Notes: a model not told the origin generated them from the sequence alone. A stretch of 32,924 nt of DNA from Asaia bogorensis (GCA_945897825.1 CAMDGX010000049.1:1-32924); one strand, 5' to 3'. Counted from the stretch's first letter, positions 18,700 through 26,688 are shown. A program made the numbers and translations.

Positions 18700-19653
18700 A
18701 TGAATCTCAACATCTCTGCCCCGGGCAGCGACGCCTTCGACATGACGGGGACGGACGAGTTCCGCAGCCTGTTGACCAGCGCCGGCGAGCTCGGGATCGA
18801 GCATGATCCTTCGGTGCCGTATGCGGCACGGAACATCGTGCTGCGGGGGCATCGGTTTCATTACCTGGAGTGGGGGCATGCGAACGCGCCGACGGTGGTG
18901 TTGCTGCATGGCGGGCATCAGCAGGCGCATTCGTGGGACCTGGTGAGTTTGCACCTGGCGAAGAAGTACCGGGTGCTGGCGCTGGACCAGCGGGGGCATG
19001 GCGACAGCGAGTGGGCGCGGGATGTCGATTACTCCGGGCGGGCGATGGCGCTGGATGCGGCGGCGTTTCTTGCGGCGGTCGGTGGTGGCTCCCCGGTGGT
19101 GGTCGGGCATTCGATGGGCGGGCGCAACGGGATGCTGCTGGCGCGGGATCATGCGGGCTGCATGAAGGCGCTGTGCATCGTGGATATCGGGCCGGAGATC
19201 TCGGATGCCGGGCGGGCGCAGATCGCGGGGTTCGTGGCGGCCAACAACGAGTTCGACAATCTGGAGCACTTCATCGAGAACGTGCGCAAATACGATCCGT
19301 ACCGTCCGCGCGAGCATATCGAACGCACCGTGAAGTACAACATGTTCGAACGGGTGGACGGCAAGTACATCAGCAAGTGCGACGCGACGCCGCGAAGGCT
19401 CGGGCTGCGGCCGGGGCAGCGGCCGGGGGACAATGTGACCCTGGAGGACTGCGCGAAGTTTGAACTTCCGGTGCTGGTGGTGCGGGGGGAGACGAGCAAC
19501 ATCCTGGCGCCCGACGCGGCGGAGCGGTTGCGGGATGCGCTCCCCAAGGGGGAACTGGTGACGGTGGAGAAGGCGGGGCACGGGGTGCCTTCGCAGAATA
19601 CGAAGGGGTTCCTGGCGGCGTTGGTGCCTTGGTTGGAGAAGGTAAGCAAGTAA
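18700..19653 (+). CDS. Alpha/beta-fold hydrolase
   Basis: 317 residues. An N-terminal extension of about 40 residues precedes the core. LLHGGHQQAHSWD forms the oxyanion region, GHSMGG places the nucleophile at Ser138, and AGHGVPSQN supplies the His. The acid position normally after strand six reads VVRGETSNIL, with Glu but no Asp, so the third triad member is uncertain. The function is probably ester, lactone or C-C bond hydrolysis. The ATG at 18700 has only a weak ribosome site; an in-frame TTG at 18670 is an alternative. A nested palindrome begins 4 bp after the stop. Confidence 0.82.
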   Translation: MNLNISAPGSDAFDMTGTDEFRSLLTSAGELGIEHDPSVPYAARNIVLRGHRFHYLEWGHANAPTVVLLHGGHQQAHSWDLVSLHLAKKYRVLALDQRGHGDSEWARDVDYSGRAMALDAAAFLAAVGGGSPVVVGHSMGGRNGMLLARDHAGCMKALCIVDIGPEISDAGRAQIAGFVAANNEFDNLEHFIENVRKYDPYRPREHIERTVKYNMFERVDGKYISKCDATPRRLGLRPGQRPGDNVTLEDCAKFELPVLVVRGETSNILAPDAAERLRDALPKGELVTVEKAGHGVPSQNTKGFLAALVPWLEKVSK

Positions 19654-19657
19654 GGGT

Positions 19658-19775
19658 CTTCTTTTTCTGAAGAAAAAGAAGCAAAAAGACTTTTCGTTCA
19701 ATTACACCGTGCCCAACATGTTGGGGGCGGTGCAAGGTGGAGAAAGTTTTTTGGTTCTTTTTTTCAAAAAAGAAC
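19658..19775 (+). repeat. AT-rich nested palindrome, copy 2
   Basis: Same length and orientation as the copy at 15928. The outer hairpins (19658-19681 and 19754-19775) are identical base for base to copy 1, while the middle differs: it holds the perfect palindrome CCCAACATGTTGGG flanked by CACCG / CGGTG. It fills the gap between two convergent genes (stops at 19653 and 19783), as expected for a two-way terminator or transcript-end structure. Confidence 0.9.
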
Positions 19776-19782
19776 GTTCTTG

Positions 19783-20526
19783 CTACCAGCCTTTTTCCAC
19801 CTTGTGGACCACGACGGCGGGCGGGGCGTCTTCGCCGAGGTCGCAGATGATGTAGGTGGGGCCGCGGCCGACCTTGTCGGTGGGGGAGCCGGCGAAGGCG
19901 GCCAGGGTGCGTTCCTCGCCGATTTCCATGGCGGCGTGGTGGTGGCCGAGGGCGATGTAGTCGCAGGGGCTGGCGTCGATCTCGCGGGCGTGGATGGGCG
20001 AGGAGCGGTCGGTGTCGCCGCCGTGGGGGACGAAGAGGCCGTGGCCCATGGCGAGGTACCAGCGGGCGCCGGCGGGGCGGGGGGGCAGGCCGCCGAGGGG
20101 GCTGTACAGGCGGTGGTGTTCGACCATGCCGCGGCCCCAGCAGGCGACTTCGAGTTCGGGGACGCGGACGGTTTCGCCTTCGTGGGCGAGGATCATCTGG
20201 ACGTTGGGCAGGCTGTTGAAGTCGTGGCGGTGGTAGATGGAGCCGGTTTCCAGGCAATCGTGGTTGCCGGGGATCATCAGGACGGGGATGGGGATGGCGG
20301 CCAGGGTTTGCATGGCCCAGTCGATGGTGGCGGGCGTGGCGCGGTTGCTGTCGAACAGGTCGCCGGCGAGGAGGAACAGGTGGGGGTCGTGGGCGAGCAT
20401 GGCCTCGATGGCGCGGGCGAAGGCGTCGCGGTGGAACTCGCTGCCTTCGGCGCCGAGGGCCTGGCCGTAGCCTGACGCGTCGAGGTGGATGTCGGCGCAG
20501 TGGGCGATGCGCAGGCGGTCGGTCAT
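19783..20526 (-). CDS. Metallophosphoesterase, SbcD-like
   Basis: 247 residues of the calcineurin-like phosphoesterase fold with all metal motifs: D-x-H at residues 12-14 (ADIHLD), GDLFD at 55-59, GNHD at 87-90, a GHG in AMGHGLFVPHGG and GHHH in ALGHHHAAM. The order and spacing resemble the nuclease subunit SbcD/Mre11. It is shorter than SbcD and no SbcC-like ATPase lies beside it, so a stand-alone phosphodiesterase or DNA exonuclease is possible. The start at 20526 has GGAG about 12 bases upstream. A promoter-like pair lies at 20554-20582. The gene is convergent with the preceding hydrolase across a nested palindrome. Confidence 0.85.
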   Translation of the reverse strand: MTDRLRIAHCADIHLDASGYGQALGAEGSEFHRDAFARAIEAMLAHDPHLFLLAGDLFDSNRATPATIDWAMQTLAAIPIPVLMIPGNHDCLETGSIYHRHDFNSLPNVQMILAHEGETVRVPELEVACWGRGMVEHHRLYSPLGGLPPRPAGARWYLAMGHGLFVPHGGDTDRSSPIHAREIDASPCDYIALGHHHAAMEIGEERTLAAFAGSPTDKVGRGPTYIICDLGEDAPPAVVVHKVEKGW

Positions 20527-20553
20527 GCGGCTTGAGGCTCCGGGGGAGGAAAT

Positions 20554-20582
20554 TTTCTATGGGATGAGGGAGGTGGGGGCAA
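20554..20582 (-). promoter_or_regulatory. Probable promoter of the metallophosphoesterase gene
   Basis: On the minus strand TTGCCC (20582-20577), a 17-bp spacer and TAGAAA (20559-20554) lie about 30 bp before the ATG at 20526. An AT-rich patch just upstream (20590-20616) could help opening or binding. The pair overlaps the last codons of the hypothetical gene behind it. Confidence 0.45.
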
Positions 20583-21021
20583 GTCGGGGTATTTGATACG
20601 ATAACGTAATAAAATAGCCGTGCGGGGGCGATGGCGGTTGGGGGGCGGAAAAACAGCCGGGCGGGGCGCGCGCGGGCTGGGTGGGCCGGTGGGGGAGGCG
20701 GGGATGGCGCGTGGGGCGCATGCCGCGGCCGGGGGCGCCCACGAGAATCCAGTCGGGGACCAGGCCGAGGGCGACGACGGCGGCATGGGGGGCGCGGCCG
20801 TGCACGTCGTAGCAGTACGTGGGGCGGTTCTCGGGCGTCGGGAGGTCGAAGGCCGCCAGGATAGGGGCGGCGGGCCGCAGGCGGGGGAACAGGCGCATGA
20901 GGAGCGCCAGGATGAGGACGCGCCACGCCGGCAGGGGTTCGCCCCGAGGTTCGGCCGTCGCGCAGATTCCGGCGGCGATGCCGGCGATGTGCGTGGCCAG
21001 GAGTGGCGCTGCTGATGACAT
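20557..21021 (-). CDS. Hypothetical protein
   Basis: A 154-residue reading frame I cannot assign. The first two thirds look coding: third codon positions are almost all G or C, and there is a hydrophobic part (RVLILALLMRLFP) and a compact section PTYCYDVHGRAPHAAVVALGLVPDWILVG. The last 40 residues, rich in Pro and ending in AT-rich codons, look less natural, so the gene may end differently or have decayed. No ribosome site precedes the ATG at 21021. It may be a membrane-associated small protein. The opposite strand also stays open here, as expected from high GC content. Confidence 0.4.
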   Translation of the reverse strand: MSSAAPLLATHIAGIAAGICATAEPRGEPLPAWRVLILALLMRLFPRLRPAAPILAAFDLPTPENRPTYCYDVHGRAPHAAVVALGLVPDWILVGAPGRGMRPTRHPRLPHRPTQPARAPPGCFSAPQPPSPPHGYFITLSYQIPRLAPTSLIP

Positions 21022-21181
21022 GAGGGGAATATAACTAACGTCACGCGGCGCTGCAAGAGGCTTGCGGAAATTTTTCCACAGCCTTGTGGCGCGTCCGATC
21101 TCGGGCGCGGACTTGCCAGGGGCGGCGGGGCGGCGGATGCTCATTGCCTCTTCACCTTCGACAACAGGGAACGACCGGGAC

Positions 21182-21928
21182 ATGGCAAAGGCCAGCAAGG
21201 GCGCCGCAAAAGGGCTCGACAGCACCTTCGAGGAGTTGCTGAAGATCGATACGCCGACCATCACCAACGTGGTCGCGACCTATCCGAAGAATCCGTTGTG
21301 CCTGGGGCTGTACAACCCCTGGACGGAGAACTGGTACACCGACAGCTCCATCCGCTGCATGTATCCGGAGATGGGGCCGCGGATCGGCTATGCCGTGACC
21401 TGCGTGTACGGGTTGCCGGACCACAATTTCCCCGGCCGCTTGACCTTCATGGACGTCGTTGACGCGCTGGACGCGATGAAGAAGCCGACCATCCTGGTGA
21501 TCCAGCAGAAATGGCCCGAGGGCATCATGGCGAAGGCCGGGCTGGCCGGGGAAATCATGGTGACGACGATGACCCGGGTGGGCTGCGTCGGCATGATCAG
21601 CAACGGGCCGTCGCGCGATATCGACGCGGTGCGCAAGCTGAACTTCCAGCTGCTGCTGGGCGGCGTCTCGGCCGGCCACGGCGAAATGGCGGTGCAGGCG
21701 GTGAACGTGCCGGTCAGCGTGGGCGGGATGGATATCGCGCCAGGCGAGCTGATCCATATGGACGAGAACGGGGCGGTGAAATTCCCGGCGGACAAGGCGG
21801 ACCAGGTGCTGGCGAACGCGAAGAAGATGCTGGAAGGCGAGGCGGAGCAGCTGGCGCGGCTGCGCACGGCGAATTCCGCGGCGGAGATCCGGGCACTTTC
21901 GGGCACTTATTCCGAGAAGAAGAAGTAA
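21182..21928 (+). CDS. RraA-like protein (possible 2-oxoacid aldolase)
   Basis: 248 residues of the RraA / HMG-aldolase family, sometimes annotated as dimethylmenaquinone methyltransferase. The motif pair is visible: GE at 123-124 (LAGEIMVTTMTRVGCVGMISNG) and the RD at 145-146 (NGPSRDIDAV) that in family aldolases bind substrate and metal. Members cleave 4-hydroxy-4-methyl-2-oxoglutarate and related 2-oxoacids; others bind RNase E. The N-terminus is longer than in RraA itself, which favours the aldolase branch. AGGGA upstream supports the ATG at 21182. A nested palindrome follows the stop after two bases. With the decarboxylase at 16914-18602 it could handle a 2-oxoacid intermediate; this is inference. 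Confidence 0.8.
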   Translation: MAKASKGAAKGLDSTFEELLKIDTPTITNVVATYPKNPLCLGLYNPWTENWYTDSSIRCMYPEMGPRIGYAVTCVYGLPDHNFPGRLTFMDVVDALDAMKKPTILVIQQKWPEGIMAKAGLAGEIMVTTMTRVGCVGMISNGPSRDIDAVRKLNFQLLLGGVSAGHGEMAVQAVNVPVSVGGMDIAPGELIHMDENGAVKFPADKADQVLANAKKMLEGEAEQLARLRTANSAAEIRALSGTYSEKKK

Positions 21929-21930
21929 GC

Positions 21931-22049
21931 GGTTCTTTTTTGTAAAAAAGAACCAAAAAACTTTCGTCCATTTGCGCTGCGCCTGACGCGTTGAGCACAG
22001 CGTAAATGGATGAAAAGTATTTTTGCTTCTTTTTCTTCAGAAAAAGAAG
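21931..22049 (-). repeat. AT-rich nested palindrome, copy 3 (inverted)
   Basis: The element lies in the opposite direction to copies 1 and 2: the GTTC-type hairpin comes first (21931-21954, 11-bp arms, loop GT) and the CTTC-type hairpin last (22026-22049, 11-bp arms, loop TC). The middle contains ACGCGT within a long stem (CCATTTGCGCTG against CAGCGTAAATGG). It sits between the RraA-like stop and the aminotransferase start, leaving 26 bp for the ribosome site of the latter. Confidence 0.9.
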
Positions 22050-22075
22050 ATTTTTACCCTTAGGAGCCTTGCTTC

Positions 22076-23377
22076 ATGCCCAGCTATGACCGTTCGATCG
22101 CGCTCTACAACGAGACCAGCCAGCATCTGGCGGGCGGGGTGAGCAGCAATGTTCGCTATGCCAGTGTTCCGGTGCCGTTGTTCTTTGCGCGGGGCGAGGG
22201 GTGCCGGTTGTATGACGAGGATGGCAACGTCCATATCGACTACATCCTGGGCAACGGGCCGGCGATTCTGGGCCATGCTCCGCCGGCGGTGTGCCAGGCG
22301 GTGGCGGACACGTTGATGCTGGGGCAGGTGTTTGCGGGGCAGCATGTGCGGGAGCTGGAGCTGTCGCGGCGGTTGACCGGGCTGATTCCGGGGGCGGATC
22401 TGGTGCGGTATGCCAGCTCGGGGACCGAGGCGGTGCAGATGGCGTTTCGCCTGGCGCGGGGGTTCACCGGGCGCACCAAGATCATCAAGTTCGAGGGGCA
22501 TTATCACGGCTGGGTGGACAATGTTTACGTGTCCGTGCGGCCGAGCGGCAACGAGGCGGGGCCGGCGGAGGCGCCGGTGGCCGTTTCGGACACGCCGGGG
22601 GTGGCGCCGGGGGCGATCGCCGACATGGTGATCTGCGGGTGGAACGACCTGGAGCATCTGCGGCGGGCGCTGGAGGCGAACCGCGGCGAGGTCGCGGGCG
22701 TGATCATGGAGCCGATGATGGTGAATGGCGGGTGCATCCTGCCGAAGCCGGGGTATCTGGAGGGGGCGAAGAAGCTGTGCGCCGAGCATGGCGCGGTGTT
22801 GATGTTCGACGAGGTGATCACCGGGTTCCGGCTGGGGCTGACGGGGGCGCAGGGGCGGTTCGGGGTGGTGCCGGATTTGACGATCTTTGCGAAGGCGGTG
22901 GCGGCGGGGTTCCCGATGGCGCTGGTGGCGGGGCGGCGGGACATCATGGAGATCATGCAGACCAAGGGGGTGATGCATGGCGGGACGTATAACGGCAACG
23001 TGCAGAGCATGGCGGCGGCGATCGCGGCGCTGGACATCCTGACGGCGGATGGCGGGGCGATCTATCGGGGGATGGAGGCGCGCGGGACGCGGCTGATGCA
23101 GGGGCTGGGGGCGCTGGCGGCGAAGCATGGAGTGCCGGTGCATGTGACGGGCGTGCCGACGATGTTCCAGACGATGTTCATCGATGCGGTGCCGGCGAAC
23201 TGGCGCGAGTCGAGCCTGATGGATCGGGAGCGGGCGCTGCGGTTCTCGGGGGAATTGCAGGCGCGGGGGGTTCGGGTGAACCAGCGCTGCGCGTGGTTCC
23301 TGAGTGCGGCGCATGACGATGCGACGGTGGAGGCGACGCTGGCGGCGGCGGATGGGGCGTTCGGGGCGATCGCGTAA
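22076..23377 (+). CDS. Class III aminotransferase, glutamate-1-semialdehyde aminomutase-like
   Basis: 433 residues of PLP fold type I. SSGTEA at 114-119 binds the cofactor phosphate, GHYHGW follows at 141-146, FDEVITGFR at 244-252 holds the Asp that pairs with the pyridine nitrogen, and Lys273 in FAKAV is the Schiff-base lysine. The layout matches GSA aminomutase (HemL), but the local setting is catabolic and the sequence departs from HemL in several places, so it more likely acts on another amino acid or amine. TTAGGAG lies about 10 bases before the ATG. The promoter, if separate, must lie in or before the nested palindrome directly upstream. Confidence 0.85.
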   Translation: MPSYDRSIALYNETSQHLAGGVSSNVRYASVPVPLFFARGEGCRLYDEDGNVHIDYILGNGPAILGHAPPAVCQAVADTLMLGQVFAGQHVRELELSRRLTGLIPGADLVRYASSGTEAVQMAFRLARGFTGRTKIIKFEGHYHGWVDNVYVSVRPSGNEAGPAEAPVAVSDTPGVAPGAIADMVICGWNDLEHLRRALEANRGEVAGVIMEPMMVNGGCILPKPGYLEGAKKLCAEHGAVLMFDEVITGFRLGLTGAQGRFGVVPDLTIFAKAVAAGFPMALVAGRRDIMEIMQTKGVMHGGTYNGNVQSMAAAIAALDILTADGGAIYRGMEARGTRLMQGLGALAAKHGVPVHVTGVPTMFQTMFIDAVPANWRESSLMDRERALRFSGELQARGVRVNQRCAWFLSAAHDDATVEATLAAADGAFGAIA

Positions 23378-23394
23378 CGTCACGCGGGGTTGAT

Positions 23395-23412
23395 CGCGGC
23401 TTGATTGCCGCG
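23395..23412 (+). terminator. Possible hairpin terminator after the aminotransferase gene
   Basis: CGCGGC (23395-23400) and GCCGCG (23407-23412) pair around the loop TTGATT, with further partial pairing outside. It starts 17 bp after the stop codon. No T-run follows, so Rho-independent termination is doubtful. Confidence 0.3.
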
Positions 23413-23462
23413 GGTCGCGCGGCGTCGTACCGTCTGGGCAACATCCGGACGGAGCAGGCGGC

Positions 23463-24677
23463 ATGACCTTCCGTATTCTCTCGCTCGATGGCGGCGGGCC
23501 GTGGGCGCTGTTGCAGGCGATGGCGCTGGAGCGGCTGTATCCGGGGCTGGACGGGCACCAGATTCTGGGGCGGTTCGACCTGGCGGTGGCGAATTCCGGC
23601 GGGAGCATCACGCTGGCGGGGCTGGCGAAGGGGATGCGGCCGGCGGAGATCGCGGGGATGTTCCTCGACCGGGGCTGGCGGGAGCGGATTTTCGTGCGCC
23701 GGAGCCTGTTCGAGAAGGCGGCGGACGATGCGCTGGCGGAGTGGAGTGCGGAGGGCAAGCGGGACGGGCTGCGGGCGGTGATCGATGCGGGGCTGGGCGA
23801 TCCGCTGTCGGGGCGGGGGCTCAGCGACGTGGCGCGGTTCGTCGAGCGGCGGACGGGGCGGGCGATCCGGTTGATGATCGCCGCCTATGACGTGGACCGG
23901 AACCGGGGGCGGTTCTTCCGGTCGTTCCAGAGCGCGCTTTCGACGGAGGTGCCGGCGTTCGAGCCTTCGCTGGTGGACGCGGTGCATGCCTCGACCCATG
24001 CGCCGGTGGTGTATTTCGCGGGGTGCGCGGTGGTGCGGGACCGCAACCGGCCGGGGGATGAGCGGCGGTTCTGGGACGGGGCGCTGGGGGGGGTAAACAA
24101 TCCGGTGCTGGCCGGGGTGGTGGAGGCGCGGGCGCTGGGGGAGGTGGATGTGGCGGCGCTGTCGATCGGGACGGGGTCGACCTGGCGGCCGATCGCGCCG
24201 GCTTCGGATGCGGTGCATGGGGAGTTGCTGGGGCAGGCGGCGTCGTTGCGGCTGGTGGATGGGTTGCGGCGGGTGGCGGGGACGATCCTGGAGGATCCGC
24301 CGGACAATGCGACGCGGGATGCGGATGTGCTGGCGAGCAGCGGGGACGAGATGCGGGTGGTGCGGCTGAACCCGCTGATCCGGCCGGTGCGCGACGAGGG
24401 GATTGAGGGCGGGCGGTGGCGGTTGCCGGCGGGGTATGCGGTGATGCGGCCGGGGCATGCGCTGGGGGCGTTCGTCGAGTTGCGCGACATGCCGATGGAT
24501 GCGGTGGGGCAGGCGCAGGTGGAGCTGATCGCGGCACTGGGGCGGTCGTGGCTGGCGGATGACATTCCGAACCAGCCGTTGCGGTGGAACCCGACGGACG
24601 GGAGGTTCCTGCGCGGGCATCCGGGGTTCAGCGGGGCGCTGGCGTGCTGGCGGTTGCTGGATCCCTGGCGGCCCTAG
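23463..24677 (+). CDS. Patatin-like phospholipase
   Basis: 404 residues. The oxyanion motif DGGG is at residues 9-12, followed by PW instead of the common RG. The nucleophile region is ANSGGS with Ser45, so the first Gly of GxSxG is replaced by Ala. The second catalytic residue is Asp205 in WDGALGG. Both dyad residues are present, so an active lipid acyl hydrolase is likely. I recall the ANSGGS form from a bacterial patatin subfamily. GGAG upstream supports the ATG. No cyclase or other defence gene lies near, so a CBASS effector role has no support here. A PaaK-like ligase follows 63 bp later on the same strand. Confidence 0.85.
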   Translation: MTFRILSLDGGGPWALLQAMALERLYPGLDGHQILGRFDLAVANSGGSITLAGLAKGMRPAEIAGMFLDRGWRERIFVRRSLFEKAADDALAEWSAEGKRDGLRAVIDAGLGDPLSGRGLSDVARFVERRTGRAIRLMIAAYDVDRNRGRFFRSFQSALSTEVPAFEPSLVDAVHASTHAPVVYFAGCAVVRDRNRPGDERRFWDGALGGVNNPVLAGVVEARALGEVDVAALSIGTGSTWRPIAPASDAVHGELLGQAASLRLVDGLRRVAGTILEDPPDNATRDADVLASSGDEMRVVRLNPLIRPVRDEGIEGGRWRLPAGYAVMRPGHALGAFVELRDMPMDAVGQAQVELIAALGRSWLADDIPNQPLRWNPTDGRFLRGHPGFSGALACWRLLDPWRP

Positions 24678-24740
24678 GCTTTATTTGCGCGGTCTTGCCT
24701 GCCAGAAGGGGTGCGGAGCATCCGTCTGCTGGAGCCTTGC

Positions 24741-26051
24741 ATGGACGATCTGCGGCCTGAGGAGGACACGCTCGAGCCGGTGGAGACGTGGCCGGTGGAG
24801 CGGTTGCGGGCGTTGCAGACGGAGCGGATGCGCTGGACGCTGCGCCATGCCTGGGAGCGGGTGCCGCATTACCGGCAGGCGTTCGAGGATGCGCGGCTGC
24901 ATCCGGACGATTTCGAGACGCTGGACGATCTGAAGCGGTTTCCGTTCACGACCAAACAGGATCTGCGGGGGAACTATCCGTTCGGGATGTTCGCGGTGCC
25001 GCGGGAGCGGATCGCGCGCATCCATGCCTCCTCGGGGACGACGGGTAAGCCGACGGTGGTGGGCTACACGCTGCGCGATATCGAGACCTGGAGCGGGCTG
25101 ATGGCGCGGTCGATCCGGGCGGCGGGGGTGCGGCCGGGCTGGGCGGTGCATGTGGCGTATGGCTACGGGTTGTTCACCGGCGGGCTGGGGGCGCATTACG
25201 GGGCGGAGAAGCATGGCTGCGCGGTGATCCCGATGTCGGGCGGGCAGACCGAGAAGCAGGTGCAGCTGATCCATGATTTCCGGCCGGAGGCGATCATGGT
25301 GACGCCGAGCTACATGCTGGCGTTGCTGGACGGGTTCCGCGCCGCGGGGCTCGATCCGCGGCGGAGTTCGCTGAAGGTGGGGATTTTCGGCGCGGAGCCG
25401 TGGACCGAGGCGATGCGCGCGGAGATCGAGGACGCGTTCGACATGCATGCGGTGGATGTCTACGGGCTGTCGGAGGTGATGGGGCCCGGGGTGGCGCAGG
25501 AATGCGTGGAGACCAAGGACGGGCTGACGCTGTGGGAGGATCATTTCTATCCGGAGATCATCGACCCTAGGACGGGGGCGGTGCTGCCGGATGGGGAGGA
25601 GGGGGAGCTGGTGCTGACCTCGCTGACCAAGGAGGCCATGCCGGTGATCCGCTACCGGACGCGCGACCTGACGCGGCTGTTGCCGGGGACGGCGCGGACG
25701 ATGCGGCGGATGGCGCGGATCGGCGGGCGCAGCGACGACATGATGATCGTGCGCGGGGTGAACGTGTTTCCGACGCAGATCGAGGAGCTGATCCTGCGGG
25801 CGGGGGCGCTGTCGGGGCATTACCGGATCACGCTGGCGCGCGAGGGGCGGATGGACACGATGGCGGTGGCGGTGGAGGCGCGGCCGGAGGCTTGGTCGGC
25901 CGGCGGGCTGGAGGAGGTCGGCGCGCGGCTGGCCGGGTGGATCAAGGCGCTGGTTGGCGTGACGGCGCGGGTGGAGGTGGGGGCGCCGGGGAGCATCGAG
26001 CGCTCCACCGGCAAGGCGGTGCGGGTGGTGGATCTGCGCGGCCGGTCGTGA
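24741..26051 (+). CDS. Phenylacetate-CoA ligase-like AMP-forming enzyme
   Basis: 436 residues, the usual length of PaaK. The ATP-binding motif SSGTTGKPTVVGYT is at 97-110, DVYGLSEVMGPG is the adenylate-forming A5 region, YRTRDLTRL supplies the ribose-binding Asp, and GGRSDDMMIVRGVNVFPTQIEE near the C-terminus is the PaaK hinge signature. It activates an aryl-acetic or similar aromatic acid to its CoA thioester in the cytoplasm. The paa ring-epoxidation genes are absent, so the substrate may be another aryl acid. GGAG seven bases upstream fixes the ATG at 24741. It ends one base before the stop of the convergent zinc-ribbon gene. Confidence 0.88.
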   Translation: MDDLRPEEDTLEPVETWPVERLRALQTERMRWTLRHAWERVPHYRQAFEDARLHPDDFETLDDLKRFPFTTKQDLRGNYPFGMFAVPRERIARIHASSGTTGKPTVVGYTLRDIETWSGLMARSIRAAGVRPGWAVHVAYGYGLFTGGLGAHYGAEKHGCAVIPMSGGQTEKQVQLIHDFRPEAIMVTPSYMLALLDGFRAAGLDPRRSSLKVGIFGAEPWTEAMRAEIEDAFDMHAVDVYGLSEVMGPGVAQECVETKDGLTLWEDHFYPEIIDPRTGAVLPDGEEGELVLTSLTKEAMPVIRYRTRDLTRLLPGTARTMRRMARIGGRSDDMMIVRGVNVFPTQIEELILRAGALSGHYRITLAREGRMDTMAVAVEARPEAWSAGGLEEVGARLAGWIKALVGVTARVEVGAPGSIERSTGKAVRVVDLRGRS

Positions 26052-26052
26052 G

Positions 26053-26559
26053 CTAGCCGAGCCCCAGCAGGGAAAAGAGGCGGCGGCTGGGGGCCCAGGC
26101 GGCCATGATGTCGTCGCGGTAGGCGAAGGCGGCCCAGGTGGCGGTGGCGATCGCGGCGAGGCTGGCCAGCCAGAGGGCGCCGGCGACCATCACCAGCCGG
26201 CGGTCGCGGGGGGCGGCGTCGTCGGCTCCACCCGGGGCGGGGACCAGCTTCTCCACGGCGCGCGGCGCCGGGGAGGCGGCCGGGGGGGACGCGGGCGCGA
26301 TGAGGACGGGCGGGGGCGGGGGAAGGTCGGGCTCCGGCGAGGCCGGGTTGGGCTCGGGCGGTGGGGACGCGAAGAAATCCCCGGGCGGGTCGTCGGCGCC
26401 AGGCGGGGTGGCGGGCAGGGTGGCGGGCGTGGGGGCGGGCACCGGTTCGGGTACCCAGTCCCCGCCGCAGCGGGCGCAGCGGACCTTCCGCGGACTGCCG
26501 GCGAGCAGCTTGTCCGGCACCTCGTAGGCGGCCTGGCAGGAGGGGCAGACTATCCGCAT
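26053..26559 (-). CDS. MJ0042-type zinc-ribbon protein with C-terminal membrane segment
   Basis: 168 residues. The N-terminal ribbon has Cys5, Cys8, Cys28 and Cys31 (CPSC and CARC), followed by a Pro-rich linker of about 80 residues and a single transmembrane helix (LVMVAGALWLASLAAIATATWAAFAY) with a short outer tail. Such proteins are encoded next to ftsE in many alphaproteobacteria; their role is unknown but points to the division site or envelope. The gene is divergent from ftsE, 129 bp apart, so the gap must hold promoters for both. Confidence 0.85.
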   Translation of the reverse strand: MRIVCPSCQAAYEVPDKLLAGSPRKVRCARCGGDWVPEPVPAPTPATLPATPPGADDPPGDFFASPPPEPNPASPEPDLPPPPPVLIAPASPPAASPAPRAVEKLVPAPGGADDAAPRDRRLVMVAGALWLASLAAIATATWAAFAYRDDIMAAWAPSRRLFSLLGLG

Positions 26560-26688
26560 GCGGTCATTCCAGCGACACGCAATGGTGGCGTTTCGCCCCC
26601 CGCATTGCAACCTCCCGCCGCTTCGGGCACCCAGCCGCTTCCGGCGCACCGTCGATTGGTGGCACAAGGCGGGCGGAGGTTGCTGGGC

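Noticed and set aside
21036-23387. The 13-mer TAACGTCACGCGG occurring at 21036 and 23375
   Set aside because: Several 13-mers are expected twice by chance in a window of this length, and the second overlaps a stop codon. No dyad or spacing supports an operator.
23463-24677. Patatin as a CBASS or other phage-defence effector
   Set aside because: No nucleotide cyclase, sensor or other defence gene lies near it; its neighbours are metabolic.
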